Positions 30,923-38,501 of a stretch of 64,000 bases of DNA are shown piece after piece. Position numbers and translations under genes: made by a program. Position 1 is the stretch's first letter; every line of letters starts with the position of its first letter. This stretch comes from Streptomyces malaysiensis subsp. samsunensis (GTDB taxonomy: Bacteria; Actinomycetota; Actinomycetes; Streptomycetales; Streptomycetaceae), in the NCBI RefSeq assembly GCF_024519315.1, contig NZ_JANIIC010000023.1:62001-126000 (forward strand), written 5' to 3'. Under the pieces are notes generated by a model. That model was given only the letters and a program-made list of their open reading frames with translations, was not told where the DNA came from and searched no databases.

Positions 30923-31820
30923 CGGCCCGCTCCTTGGTGGTGTCGGGGGAGTCGGTGGCGGCGGGGGCACCGGCGGCCGGGTCCGGAGCGCCGCCGGGCA
31001 GCAACTCGTCCGCCCCGGCGTCCCGTACGGCGTCGGCCAGCACATTGAGCGCACCGGCGGTGATGACGATCAGCGCGGCAGGGAACACCGGTGCCCAGAT
31101 CTGCTGGGTGAGGAAGCCCAGATCGGTGGCGAGCATGCCGCCCCAGGTGGCGGCGGGAGGCTGCACACCGACCCCGAGGAAGGTCAGCGAGGACACCACC
31201 AGCAGACACGTGGCCAGCGCATGGGCGGCCGTGACGATGACCGTCGGCAGGACCTTGCTCCAGATGTGGATCCGCAGCACCCGCCCGACCGAGGCGCCGA
31301 ACAGCTCGGCCGACTCCACGTACGGGGCGTGCCGGAGGCTCAGCGCGGCGGCGCGGGTCATCCGGAAGAACAGCGGGGCGTAGAGCACCCCGAGCGCCAG
31401 CATGGCCTGGTGCATCCCGTTGCCCAGGGCGCCCACCACCGCGATGGCGAACACGGTGAACGGCAGCGTCATCAGCGCGTCGACGGCACGCTGTGCGATC
31501 CACTCGCCCACGCGTCCCATCCACAGCGAGGCCAGCCCGGCCGGCACCCCGACCGCCATCGCCGCGGCCACCGCCTCCACGGCGCCCGCCACCGAGCGGC
31601 CACTGCCCTCCAGCAGCCGGCTGAGCACATCGCGGCCCAGATAGTCGGTGCCCAGAAGGTGGCCGGGTCCGGGGCCGCGCAGCATGTTCCGGGGGTTCTG
31701 GGCCAGCGGGTCATGGGGAGCGAGCCAGCCGCCGAACACGGCCAGCAGCGCGATGGCCAGCAGCACCAGCAGCGCCACCTTGGCGTAGGCGGGCCGCCAC
31801 GCCCGTCGCAGCGTCCTCAT
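30900..31820 (-). CDS. ABC transporter permease (DppC type)
   Basis: 306 residues. A short cytoplasmic N-terminus and first helix (VALLVLLAIALLAVFGGWLA) are followed by GTDYLGRDVLSRLLEG, characteristic of OppC/DppC, then five more helices and an EAA-type loop for ATPase contact (ESAELFGASVGRVLRIHIW). The C-terminal 40 residues are Ala/Pro-rich and soluble, unusually long for the family. ATG 31818-31820 overlaps the upstream permease stop by 4 bp. Confidence 0.92.
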   Translation of the reverse strand: MRTLRRAWRPAYAKVALLVLLAIALLAVFGGWLAPHDPLAQNPRNMLRGPGPGHLLGTDYLGRDVLSRLLEGSGRSVAGAVEAVAAAMAVGVPAGLASLWMGRVGEWIAQRAVDALMTLPFTVFAIAVVGALGNGMHQAMLALGVLYAPLFFRMTRAAALSLRHAPYVESAELFGASVGRVLRIHIWSKVLPTVIVTAAHALATCLLVVSSLTFLGVGVQPPAATWGGMLATDLGFLTQQIWAPVFPAALIVITAGALNVLADAVRDAGADELLPGGAPDPAAGAPAATDSPDTTKERADAALPVV

Positions 31821-32836
31821 CGGCGCGTCACCTCCCGGCGCCGGGCGGCGGGATTCAGCGCGAGCAGCGCAGCGTTGATCGCCACATTGACAATCAGGAC
31901 CACCGCGATGGTCACCAGCAGCGTCCCCTGGATCACCGGGATGTCGTGCTGCTCGGCCGATTGCAGGGTGAGCTGGGCGAGACCGGGCAGTGCGAAGATC
32001 TGCTGGGTGACCACCGCACCGCCGAGCAGCATCGGCACGCTCATCCCGAGCGCTGTGAGCGCGGGTCCCGCGGCGTTGCGCAGGGCGTGGCCGAACACCA
32101 CCCGGCGGGCGGGCAGTCCGCGCATCACCGCGCCCGTCACATAGTTCTCCCGCAACGTGCCCACCAGCGAGGTGCGCAGCTGACGGGCGATGGCGGCCGC
32201 GGCCTCCAGGCTCAGCGCGAACGCGGGCATCACGGTGTACCGCAGCCACTGGGCGGGGTCCATGTCCAGTGGCACATAGCCACCGGACGGCAGCCACCCC
32301 AGCTTCAGCGAGAACACCGTGACCAGCGCGATGGCCACCACGAAACCGGGCAGTGTGCCGAGCACGGCGCACAGCGCGGTGACGGCCCGGTCCAGCCGTC
32401 CGCCCGCCCTGAGCGCGGCGGCGACACCGGCGGCCCCGCCCAGCACCACGGCGATCAGCAGGGCGAGTCCGGCGATGGACAGATCCACCGGAATGGCCTG
32501 CCGGATGCTCTCCGCCACCGGGACCGTGGTGAACCACGAGCGGCCCAGGTCACCGGTGAAGGCATGCCCCAGCCATGACACGTACTGCTCCCACAGGGGC
32601 CGGTCGAGGCCGAACTGATGGTTCATCCGGGCGATGTCGGCGGGCGTCGCCGTCTCCCCGAGCACCGCGGCCGCCGGATTGGCCCCGGAGAGCGCGCCGA
32701 GGCCGAAGGTGAGGGCGGAGGAGAGCAGGAACACCGTGCCCGCCGTGGCGAGGACGCGGCCGAGCGAGCGCGGCAGCCGGGCCGCCCGCAGGGCCTTCCC
32801 AGGTGTCCGCGCGATCCGCGGAGCGAGGGCGGTCAT
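31817..32836 (-). CDS. ABC transporter permease (DppB type)
   Basis: 339 residues with six predicted helices. The long extracytoplasmic loop after helix 1 carries ARMNHQFGLDRPLWEQYVSW, the DppB/OppB signature, and the coupling loop reads LRTSLVGTLRENYVTGAVMRG. It forms the membrane channel together with the DppC-type subunit. Starts and stops overlap both neighbours by 4 bp, so the operon is tightly coupled. Confidence 0.92.
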   Translation of the reverse strand: MTALAPRIARTPGKALRAARLPRSLGRVLATAGTVFLLSSALTFGLGALSGANPAAAVLGETATPADIARMNHQFGLDRPLWEQYVSWLGHAFTGDLGRSWFTTVPVAESIRQAIPVDLSIAGLALLIAVVLGGAAGVAAALRAGGRLDRAVTALCAVLGTLPGFVVAIALVTVFSLKLGWLPSGGYVPLDMDPAQWLRYTVMPAFALSLEAAAAIARQLRTSLVGTLRENYVTGAVMRGLPARRVVFGHALRNAAGPALTALGMSVPMLLGGAVVTQQIFALPGLAQLTLQSAEQHDIPVIQGTLLVTIAVVLIVNVAINAALLALNPAARRREVTRR

Positions 32837-34410
32837 CCGGCCGTCACCCCCTCGAACCGCTGCACCACCGGAAGCGAGGGGATGGGGGAGACGGAGGAGG
32901 TACGGGCCAGGGCGCGCGGCACCGTGTAGAGGAACACATTCGGCATCGTGCGCACCGCCACCGCGGTGGCCGCCCGCAGCACCTCCGGATAGCGCGGCGA
33001 CTCCAGCGGGGTGCGGCGCACCGCGGCCACGGCCGCGTCCAGTTCGGGCGTGGTACGGCGCGAGGGGTTCATCAGCCCCTCCGCGCCGAAGAGCACCTGC
33101 ATCGCCTGCACCGGTGACTCCCGCCCGGCGAACTGGTCGAGGTACAGGGCGCGGGAGTGCTGGACGTACACCACCTGGGATGCCCGCGCCTCGGGGATGA
33201 CCTCGATCCGGGCCCGGAACCCGACCCGGTTCAGCTGCGCCTGCAACTGCTCGGGCGCACCCTGCGGCTGGGTGGTGGTGATGGTCACCCCGACCCCGTC
33301 GTGATACCCGGCCTTCCGGAGCAGTGCGCGCGCCCGCTCCGGGTCGTGCCGGTACACCGCGCCGAGCGCCGGGTCGAAACCCGTGTAGCCGGGCGGGAAG
33401 GGCTGGTGGTCCACCTCGCCATGGCCGAACTGCTCGCTGTCCAGCAGGGCTTGGCGGTCCACGGCGTACTTCAGGGCCTTGAGGACGGCGGGGTCGTCGA
33501 AGGGCTTCATGGCGGTGTTCACATCGAGGACGCGCACCACCATCGACGGGATGAGCTGCACCCTGAAACCGGCCTCACGCGCCGCCTTCACCTGGCTGAA
33601 CGGAATCTGGGCCACATTGAGCCGCCCGGACTGGAGCGCGGCGAGCGCGGTGGTCTCATCGGGCTTGGGAAACGCCTCGAAGCGCTCGACGGCGATGTGC
33701 TCGGCGTTCCAGTAGCCGGGGTCGCGGCGCAGGCTCGCCATGGAGTTCTGGGTGTACGACACCAGCCGGAACGGGCCGTGGCCGACCGGCCTGGTGGCCA
33801 GCCGTGCCTCGTCCGCTCCGAACGCGGCGGGGCTGACCACCATGCCGGTCTTCCCGGCCAGCAGCGCGGGCAACTGGTAGTCGGCCTCGGTGAGTTCGAG
33901 GACCACGGTGTGCGGATCGGGGGCCCGTACCGTGTCGATGCTGGTCAGCTGGGAGGCGATCAGGGACTTGGGGTGGTTCTTGCCGCGCTCGAGGCTCTTC
34001 CTGACGGCCTCGGCGTTCACCGGGGTGCCGTCGGAGAACCGCAGCCCGCGGCGGAGGGTGAAGGTGAGGCGCCGACCGTCGGGGGAGTAGCGCCAGGAAG
34101 AGGCGAGCGCGGGTTCGGCGGCGCCCTTGGGGTCGAGCTGGGTCAGCCCGGAGTAGACGAGCGACAGCAGATGGACGTCCCAGCCCTTGGAGGAGAACAC
34201 CGGGTCCCAGGTGGAGGGCAGATCCCAGCCCCAGCGCAGGGTCTCGCCCCCGCCGCCCGCCCCGGTCGTGGCCACCCCGCCACAGGCGGCCAGCAGCAGG
34301 GAGCCACCCGCCCCCAGGGCGAGCCCGAGCACGGAGCGCCGCCCCGGAGCGGGGTTCGGTGGTGGATCGGGCGGTCGGCGGACGGGGCGTGGCGGGGCGG
34401 CGGGAGTCAT
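32833..34410 (-). CDS. ABC transporter substrate-binding lipoprotein (SBP_bac_5)
   Basis: 525 residues, extracellular receptor of the importer. A long N-terminus with twin arginine (PGRRSVLGLALG) leads to the lipobox LLLAAC, so it may be exported by Tat and then lipid-anchored. The rest is the family-5 binding fold (YSGLTQLDPKG, WRYSPDGRRLTFTLRRGLRFSDG, VGHGPFRLVSY). First structural gene of the operon, 245 bp downstream of the leader peptide. The ATG follows GAAAGG at long spacing. Given the SsuD-like last gene, the ligand is probably an organosulfur compound or sulfur-containing peptide. Confidence 0.9.
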   Translation of the reverse strand: MTPAAPPRPVRRPPDPPPNPAPGRRSVLGLALGAGGSLLLAACGGVATTGAGGGGETLRWGWDLPSTWDPVFSSKGWDVHLLSLVYSGLTQLDPKGAAEPALASSWRYSPDGRRLTFTLRRGLRFSDGTPVNAEAVRKSLERGKNHPKSLIASQLTSIDTVRAPDPHTVVLELTEADYQLPALLAGKTGMVVSPAAFGADEARLATRPVGHGPFRLVSYTQNSMASLRRDPGYWNAEHIAVERFEAFPKPDETTALAALQSGRLNVAQIPFSQVKAAREAGFRVQLIPSMVVRVLDVNTAMKPFDDPAVLKALKYAVDRQALLDSEQFGHGEVDHQPFPPGYTGFDPALGAVYRHDPERARALLRKAGYHDGVGVTITTTQPQGAPEQLQAQLNRVGFRARIEVIPEARASQVVYVQHSRALYLDQFAGRESPVQAMQVLFGAEGLMNPSRRTTPELDAAVAAVRRTPLESPRYPEVLRAATAVAVRTMPNVFLYTVPRALARTSSVSPIPSLPVVQRFEGVTAG

Positions 34411-34529
34411 GGCTGGACGTCGCCTTTCGTGGTGTCAACTGCCCCCGGGCCGCGGGCACATGGCCGCACACGGCCGGGCACGTCGGCGCGGGCACGCGGA
34501 CGGGCGGCGGCCATGAAGGCCGGAGGCGG

Positions 34530-34615
34530 TGGGGCCCGGGGAGGAGAACGAGGGGAACGAGGCAAGCGGGGAAACGAGGAGAACGGAGCAAGCGAGGGGA
34601 ACGAGCGGAGCGAGG
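34530..34615 (-). promoter_or_regulatory. Pyrimidine-rich leader tract, possible Rho-utilisation region
   Basis: On the transcribed (minus) strand this is a C/T-rich, G-poor run built from repeats of CTCGTTCCCC. It lies between the leader peptide stop and the first transporter gene. C-rich, unstructured RNA of this kind is what Rho binds, so translation of the leader could control early termination here. Inference only. Confidence 0.4.
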
Positions 34616-34655
34616 CGCTCGGGACGCGGCGGATCGCGGAAGGGGAAGTGGGCGA

Positions 34656-34736
34656 TCAGCGGTCGCGACAGATGGCGCTGGCGGTGCGCCCGAAGTCCAC
34701 GTATCGGCACACCACACCGGGGTGCGTCGTCAGCAT
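34656..34736 (-). CDS. Cysteine-containing leader peptide (26 aa)
   Basis: An ATG-started ORF encoding 26 residues. Its C-terminal half, CRYVDFGRTASAICRDR, follows the pattern R-x-V-D-x-x-R-x-x-S-A-x-C-R of short leader peptides found ahead of sulfur-assimilation operons in Streptomyces. Cysteine codons are at positions 10 (TGC) and 23 (TGT). A promoter (TTGACT, 18 bp, CACCAT) places transcription start at about the ATG, so the leader is translated leaderless. Stalling at Cys23 when cysteine is short would be the signal for expression of the transporter operon downstream (inference from the family). Confidence 0.8.
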   Translation of the reverse strand: MLTTHPGVVCRYVDFGRTASAICRDR

Positions 34737-34742
34737 GTGCCC

Positions 34743-34795
34743 ATGGTGAGGGGCGAAGGTCGGCGAAGTCAATGGACACCTTTCGGTGTCTCATT
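34743..34795 (-). promoter_or_regulatory. Promoter and palindromic operator of the sulfur operon
   Basis: Minus-strand -35 TTGACT (34767-34772), 18-bp spacer, -10 CACCAT (34743-34748), then 6 nt to the leader ATG. Directly upstream lies the inverted repeat GGACACC-TTTC-GGTGTC (34774-34790), inside a wider imperfect palindrome AATG...CATT (34771-34795) that reaches the -35. It is a likely binding site for a regulator. Confidence 0.6.
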
Positions 34796-34823
34796 GGCCA
34801 AGACGGCTACGACCTGGGGCTTT

Positions 34824-35759
34824 TCAGCTTGTACGGGTCTTGAGCGCGGGATGGGTGGCGGCCTCGTCCGGGTGCAGCCACAGCGGTCCGCCCGCCGTCT
34901 CGACCCGTACGGCCGTGCGCGGGGGAGTGGTTCCGCCCGTCAGCAGTGACAGATCGGGCCCGGTCAGGCTGCGGTACTCCGCCAGGGCCGCCTCGGGGTC
35001 GACCGGGGTCGCCTCCCAGTGGTGATGGGGAGCCACCGTGCGCAGCGCCGCCGTGTACTCGGCCACGCTCCGCCATCCCGGTGTGGCCACACGTCCGCCG
35101 GGGCCGGAGAACACCAACGTGGGCAGTGCGTAACGCACCCCGCTGTCGGTTTCCTTGACGCCCGTGCCATGTGGCCCCGGGGCGTGGAAGGCGGATGCCT
35201 CCGGGACGGGGTCGCGTGCCTCGGCGTGGTCCCGCCGGACGGCCGCCACCACCGAGGGCTCGCCCGTCTCCGCGCCCAGCCGCGCCACATCGACACCGTC
35301 GAGGCCGGTCAGCGCGGCGCGCACCCGCTCCGCCGTATCGGCCGGAGTGCCCAGCACGAACGTGGTCTCGCGCAGCCGCCGCAGCACCCGCTCCGCGGCC
35401 GTGGCGCCCTGCCGCTCGGCCGCCTTCGCGGCGAGCGAGGCCGGTCTGCTGGTGGCCGCCACCCAGCGCAGCCGCCGGGCGTAGGGCGCCCGTGTATGGC
35501 GGGCGATATCGGCGATATAGCGGCTGTACCAGGCGGTCTCGGCCGCCGGATCGGGGGCCGGGTCGTCGTCCTCGTCGAAGAGGATGCTGAACACCCGGCG
35601 CCAGCGGGCCCGCCCCGCGGTGAGGGCCCGCAGAAGGCGGAACGCGGGCTCGGAACCCCATGCCCACGGGCAGGCCGGATCGGTGTACTCCACGACCTCG
35701 ACGGCGCCATCGTCATCCGTCCCGGTGCTCCGGGGCCGTTCAGGGCTCGCGGGCGTCAT
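34824..35759 (-). CDS. DsbA-family thioredoxin-fold protein with a single active-site cysteine
   Basis: 311 residues, FrnE/DsbA-like fold without signal peptide, so cytosolic. The active site near residue 29 reads DPACPWAW: CPWC has become CPWA, and no second cysteine is seen in the protein, so disulfide exchange by the normal mechanism is impossible; a glutathione-transferase-like or mycothiol-adduct role is possible. A helical insert (about 75-185) is followed by the cis-Pro strand VRYALPTLVFSG. The ATG overlaps the Rrf2 regulator stop by 4 bp (ATGA), so the two are co-translated. It lies upstream of the sulfur operon on the same strand. Confidence 0.82.
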   Translation of the reverse strand: MTPASPERPRSTGTDDDGAVEVVEYTDPACPWAWGSEPAFRLLRALTAGRARWRRVFSILFDEDDDPAPDPAAETAWYSRYIADIARHTRAPYARRLRWVAATSRPASLAAKAAERQGATAAERVLRRLRETTFVLGTPADTAERVRAALTGLDGVDVARLGAETGEPSVVAAVRRDHAEARDPVPEASAFHAPGPHGTGVKETDSGVRYALPTLVFSGPGGRVATPGWRSVAEYTAALRTVAPHHHWEATPVDPEAALAEYRSLTGPDLSLLTGGTTPPRTAVRVETAGGPLWLHPDEAATHPALKTRTS

Positions 35760-36166
35760 GCCGCCAGCCGTTCGCCGACCAGATCGCTCAGGGCCGTGGA
35801 GGTCAGCACCTGGCGTATGTGCTCCTCCATCCCGCGCCACACCCCGGGCAGCCCGGCCGCCGGGCCGTGGTAGCCGAGGCCGTCCAGCTGCTCGCCGCGC
35901 AGCGTCAGGAACGCCCCGTCCACCGCGAGCACGATGTCCGCGAGTGTCATCTCGGCGGGGTCGCGGGCGAGCCAGTAGCCACCCTCGCAGCCGCGCTGGC
36001 TGCGCACCAGACCGGCCTGGCGCAGATCGCGGAAGACTCCCTTGAGGAACCGGAAGGGGATGTCCTGGGAGGTCGCTATCGCCTCACAGGTGAGTGGTCT
36101 GCCCGCGTCCGCGGCCAGTTCCGCCAGCGCCCGGACCGCGTAGTCCGCCTTCGCCGAGATCTGCAT
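35756..36166 (-). CDS. Rrf2-family transcriptional regulator
   Basis: 136 residues beginning MQISAKADYAVRALAELA, the classic Rrf2 winged-helix start. The recognition region is IPFRFLKGVFRDLRQAGLVR followed by SQRGCEGGYWLARDP; only one cysteine is present, so an IscR-type Fe-S cluster (three Cys) is unlikely and a CymR-like mode is more plausible. A CATAAT -10 lies 6 nt before the ATG, so the mRNA is probably leaderless. It heads an operon with the DsbA-fold gene and is divergent from a cupin gene. Likely regulator of the sulfur operon downstream (inference). Confidence 0.9.
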   Translation of the reverse strand: MQISAKADYAVRALAELAADAGRPLTCEAIATSQDIPFRFLKGVFRDLRQAGLVRSQRGCEGGYWLARDPAEMTLADIVLAVDGAFLTLRGEQLDGLGYHGPAAGLPGVWRGMEEHIRQVLTSTALSDLVGERLAA

Positions 36167-36172
36167 ACCGCC

Positions 36173-36255
36173 ATTATGCAGCGTGGATTTCGTGGTGTTG
36201 TGCCTGGTGAGCGAAAGGACATCTGTTGACATCCATTACCCGGGCTTTCTACGGT
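36173..36255. promoter_or_regulatory. Divergent promoters of rrf2 and cupin genes
   Basis: Plus strand: TTGACA (36226-36231), 18 bp, TACGGT (36250-36255), then 7 nt to the cupin ATG. Minus strand: CATAAT (36173-36178), 6 nt to the Rrf2 ATG. A direct repeat GACATC-N4-GACATC (36218-36233) covers the cupin -35, and ACACCACGAAA (minus strand, 36188-36198) lies between the promoters; the same 11-mer recurs at 34425-34435 before the transporter operon. Confidence 0.6.
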
Positions 36256-36262
36256 CGGTGTC

Positions 36263-36769
36263 ATGACGACGCCCGGCGGCGACCCCGCGCAGCAGCACGA
36301 CGCGTTCCATCCGCATCTGAAGGCCACCGCACCCGACGGTCCGTTGCGGGCGCGGCTGCACCACATCCGCACCGAGGACGTCGACCCCGGCACCGCCCAG
36401 ACCGAGGGCATGCGGCGGTTCGCCGCGATCAGCGGCCAGTCGGTGGGGTCCGAGCGGCTCTGGATGGGCCAGACCCATGTGGCGCCGGACACCGCCTCCG
36501 CCAACCACCACCACGGCGAGTCCGAGACGGCCATCTTCGTGGTGAAGGGCCACCCCGAGTTCGTCTTCGCCGAGGAGCGGGACGGACAGGTCGAGGAGAT
36601 CCGGCTGCGCACCCGGCCGGGCGACTACATCTTCGTTCCGCCCTATGTGCCGCACCGGGAGGAGAACCCGGACCCCGACGACGAGGCGGTGGTGGTCATC
36701 GCCCGCAGCACCCAGGAGGCCATCGTGGTCAACCTGCCGGAGCTGTATGTGCTGGAGCGGGGGGAGTAG
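36263..36769 (+). CDS. Cupin-domain protein
   Basis: 168 residues, one beta-barrel cupin at about 50-160. Metal-binding residues are visible in ANHHHGESETAIFVVKGHPEF (cupin motif 1, HxH...E...G) and PGDYIFVPPYVPHREENP (motif 2, with His). It is probably a cytosolic metal-dependent binding protein or dioxygenase; no substrate can be named. It is expressed from a consensus-like promoter whose -35 overlaps a direct repeat, divergent from the Rrf2 regulator, so the two are probably linked in regulation. Translation appears leaderless. Confidence 0.87.
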   Translation: MTTPGGDPAQQHDAFHPHLKATAPDGPLRARLHHIRTEDVDPGTAQTEGMRRFAAISGQSVGSERLWMGQTHVAPDTASANHHHGESETAIFVVKGHPEFVFAEERDGQVEEIRLRTRPGDYIFVPPYVPHREENPDPDDEAVVVIARSTQEAIVVNLPELYVLERGE

Positions 36770-36881
36770 CCGGCCGCGCGGAGCGGACGGCCGTATCGAA
36801 CCGGCGCCGAAACGCATTCACCGGCCGCTCGCGGGTATTCGCCCCTGCTGTGCCCCCTCCACCGAGGAAAGGAGCGGCATC

Positions 36882-37106
36882 GTGAGCGACGACCGGCGAC
36901 AGGAGCGGGGCGGGATCCCCAGGGACCTGCCCGACCAGCAGGCGCAGGACGGGCCCGACCCCTTGGACGTGGCGGGCGTCGACCAGGAGCCGGACGGTGT
37001 GGACGACGTCCCCGAGACGGACGAGTCCGGCACGGGGCGGCGGGGCGAGCCGCGGACCGGAAGTGTCCACCCCGAGCAGCCCGTCCCGGACGAGCCCTCG
37101 GGGTGA
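36882..37106 (+). CDS. Small acidic disordered protein (74 aa)
   Basis: GTG-started ORF of 74 codons with AAAGGAG 8 nt upstream. The product begins VSDDRRQERGGIPRDLPDQ and is rich in Asp, Glu, Pro and Gly with no hydrophobic segment, so it should be unfolded and cytosolic. Third positions are strongly GC. No family recognised. It follows the cupin gene by 112 bp and could be in the same transcript. Confidence 0.6.
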   Translation: MSDDRRQERGGIPRDLPDQQAQDGPDPLDVAGVDQEPDGVDDVPETDESGTGRRGEPRTGSVHPEQPVPDEPSG

Positions 37107-37168
37107 GCGCCCGGGGCGGAAACGGGGGACGGGGACGCGCCCGTGCGGCGCGGTGGCGGCGCCGCGGG

Positions 37169-37765
37169 TCAGGTGCCGGCGGGGCGGGCGCGGACATGGA
37201 TGCGCTCGCCCTGCGCCCCGAACAGGGAGAGGAACTCCACCGGCTGGTCCCCGGCGTTGGCGAAACCATGGGGGGTGCGGGTGTCGAATTCGGCGGCCTC
37301 ACCGGCCGCGAGCACCAGATCGTGCTCGCCCAGCGCCAGCCGCAGCCGCCCGGAGAGCACATAGAGCCACTCATAGCCCTCGTGCACACGCTGCTCCAGC
37401 GGTCCGTCGCCGCTGCCCTGCGGCCGGGGCGGCATGATCTGCTTGTACGCGTGCAGCCCGCCCAGATAGCGGGTCAGCGGAATGAACGTCTGGCCGTACC
37501 GGGTGAACGGCTTGGCGTGGACACGGGGGTCCCCGGTGGCAGGCGCCCCCACCAGCTCGTCCAACTGCACCCCGTACGCCTTGGCCAGCGGCAGCAGCAG
37601 CTCCAGGGTCGGCTTGCGCTGCCCCGACTCCAGCCGCGACAGGGTGCTCAGCGAGATGCCGGTCGTCTCGCTGAGCTGGGCCAGGGTGGTGCCACGGGTG
37701 CGCCGCAGCACCCGCAGCCGAGGTCCTACGGCGGTCAGCACCTCGGAGAGGTCTTCATCAGCCAT
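37169..37765 (-). CDS. XRE-family regulator with C-terminal cupin
   Basis: 198 residues. HTH at about 15-70 (RLRVLRRTRGTTLAQLSETTG, then SLSTLSRLESGQRKPTL) and a cupin sensor domain at about 120-190 (EWLYVLSGRLRLALGEHDLV, PHGFANAGDQPVEFL). This architecture is common in small-molecule-sensing repressors. A TTGACA / 18 bp / GCAAAT promoter places transcription start next to the ATG at 37763-37765, and the inverted repeat TTTGCC-N5-GGCAAA overlaps the -10, which suggests autorepression. It is divergent from a methyltransferase gene that it probably controls. Confidence 0.9.
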   Translation of the reverse strand: MADEDLSEVLTAVGPRLRVLRRTRGTTLAQLSETTGISLSTLSRLESGQRKPTLELLLPLAKAYGVQLDELVGAPATGDPRVHAKPFTRYGQTFIPLTRYLGGLHAYKQIMPPRPQGSGDGPLEQRVHEGYEWLYVLSGRLRLALGEHDLVLAAGEAAEFDTRTPHGFANAGDQPVEFLSLFGAQGERIHVRARPAGT

Positions 37766-37771
37766 ACCTTC

Positions 37772-37801
37772 ATTTGCCACCCCGGCAAAGATGTTTGTCA
37801 A
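37772..37801 (-). promoter_or_regulatory. Promoter with TTTGCC-N5-GGCAAA operator
   Basis: Minus-strand -35 TTGACA (37796-37801), 18-bp spacer, -10 GCAAAT (37772-37777), 6 nt to the ATG of the XRE-cupin gene. The palindrome TTTGCCACCCCGGCAAA (37773-37789) covers the -10 and part of the spacer. Confidence 0.6.
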
Positions 37802-37853
37802 GTGGTCACGGCCGCGCACACTCTCGTGCCCCGACGAAGGGAGCGCGACCGAT

Positions 37854-38501
37854 ATGGCCACCGACTCGCACGGCATCTCGCCCGACACCACGCCCGAGGA
37901 GTTCTGGGACAACTTCTACAGCGCCGGGGACCGCGTCTGGAGCGGCAGGCCCAACGCAGTTCTGGTGCGCGAGGTCACCGGGCTGACCCCCGGCCGCGCA
38001 CTGGACGTGGGCTGCGGGGAGGGCGGCGACGCGATCTGGCTCGCCCGGGAGGGCTGGCGGGTCACCGCCGTCGACGTCTCACGGGTGGCCCTGGACCGCG
38101 GCGCCGAACACGCGGCGTCGGAAGGCGTCGGCGACCGCATCGACTGGCAGCGGCACGACCTGTCCGTGTCCTTCCCGGACGGCACCTACGACCTGGTCTC
38201 CACCCACTTCCTCCACTCCTGGCTCGAACTGCCCCGGGAGAGGATCCTGCGCACCGCGGCGGGCGCCGTCGCACCCGGCGGAGTGCTGCTGATCACCGGA
38301 CACGCGGCGTTCCCGGCCTGGGCGCCGGACCCCGACCCGGAGTTCCACTTCCCCACGCCCGAGGAGGTGCTCGCCGGACTCGACCTCGCGGACGGGCAGT
38401 GGGACGTCCTCATCAGCGATGTCCACGAGGAGAAGGTCACCGACCCCGGCGGTGAGCCGGCCACCCGCACCGACAACACCGTCAAGCTCCGCCGCCACTG
38501 A
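37854..38501 (+). CDS. Class I SAM-dependent methyltransferase
   Basis: 215 residues, a complete Rossmann methyltransferase. SAM motif I is RALDVGCGEGGDAIWLA, followed by VTAVDVSRVALDRGAEHA (acidic loop) and YDLVSTHFLHSW (motif for target positioning); the length and the EEFWDNFYSAGDRVWSG start resemble TehB/thiopurine-type small-molecule methyltransferases. It probably detoxifies a small nucleophile (inference). The ATG has AAGGGAG 10 nt upstream. It is divergent from an XRE-cupin regulator and overlaps the convergent acyltransferase gene by 20 bp at the 3' end. Confidence 0.88.
   Translation: MATDSHGISPDTTPEEFWDNFYSAGDRVWSGRPNAVLVREVTGLTPGRALDVGCGEGGDAIWLAREGWRVTAVDVSRVALDRGAEHAASEGVGDRIDWQRHDLSVSFPDGTYDLVSTHFLHSWLELPRERILRTAAGAVAPGGVLLITGHAAFPAWAPDPDPEFHFPTPEEVLAGLDLADGQWDVLISDVHEEKVTDPGGEPATRTDNTVKLRRH

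Noticed and set aside
34435..34794. 119-codon minus-strand frame spanning the sulfur-operon leader
   Set aside because: It uses a different frame from the leader peptide, crosses the pyrimidine tract, and has no coding signature; the 26-codon leader fits a known pattern better.
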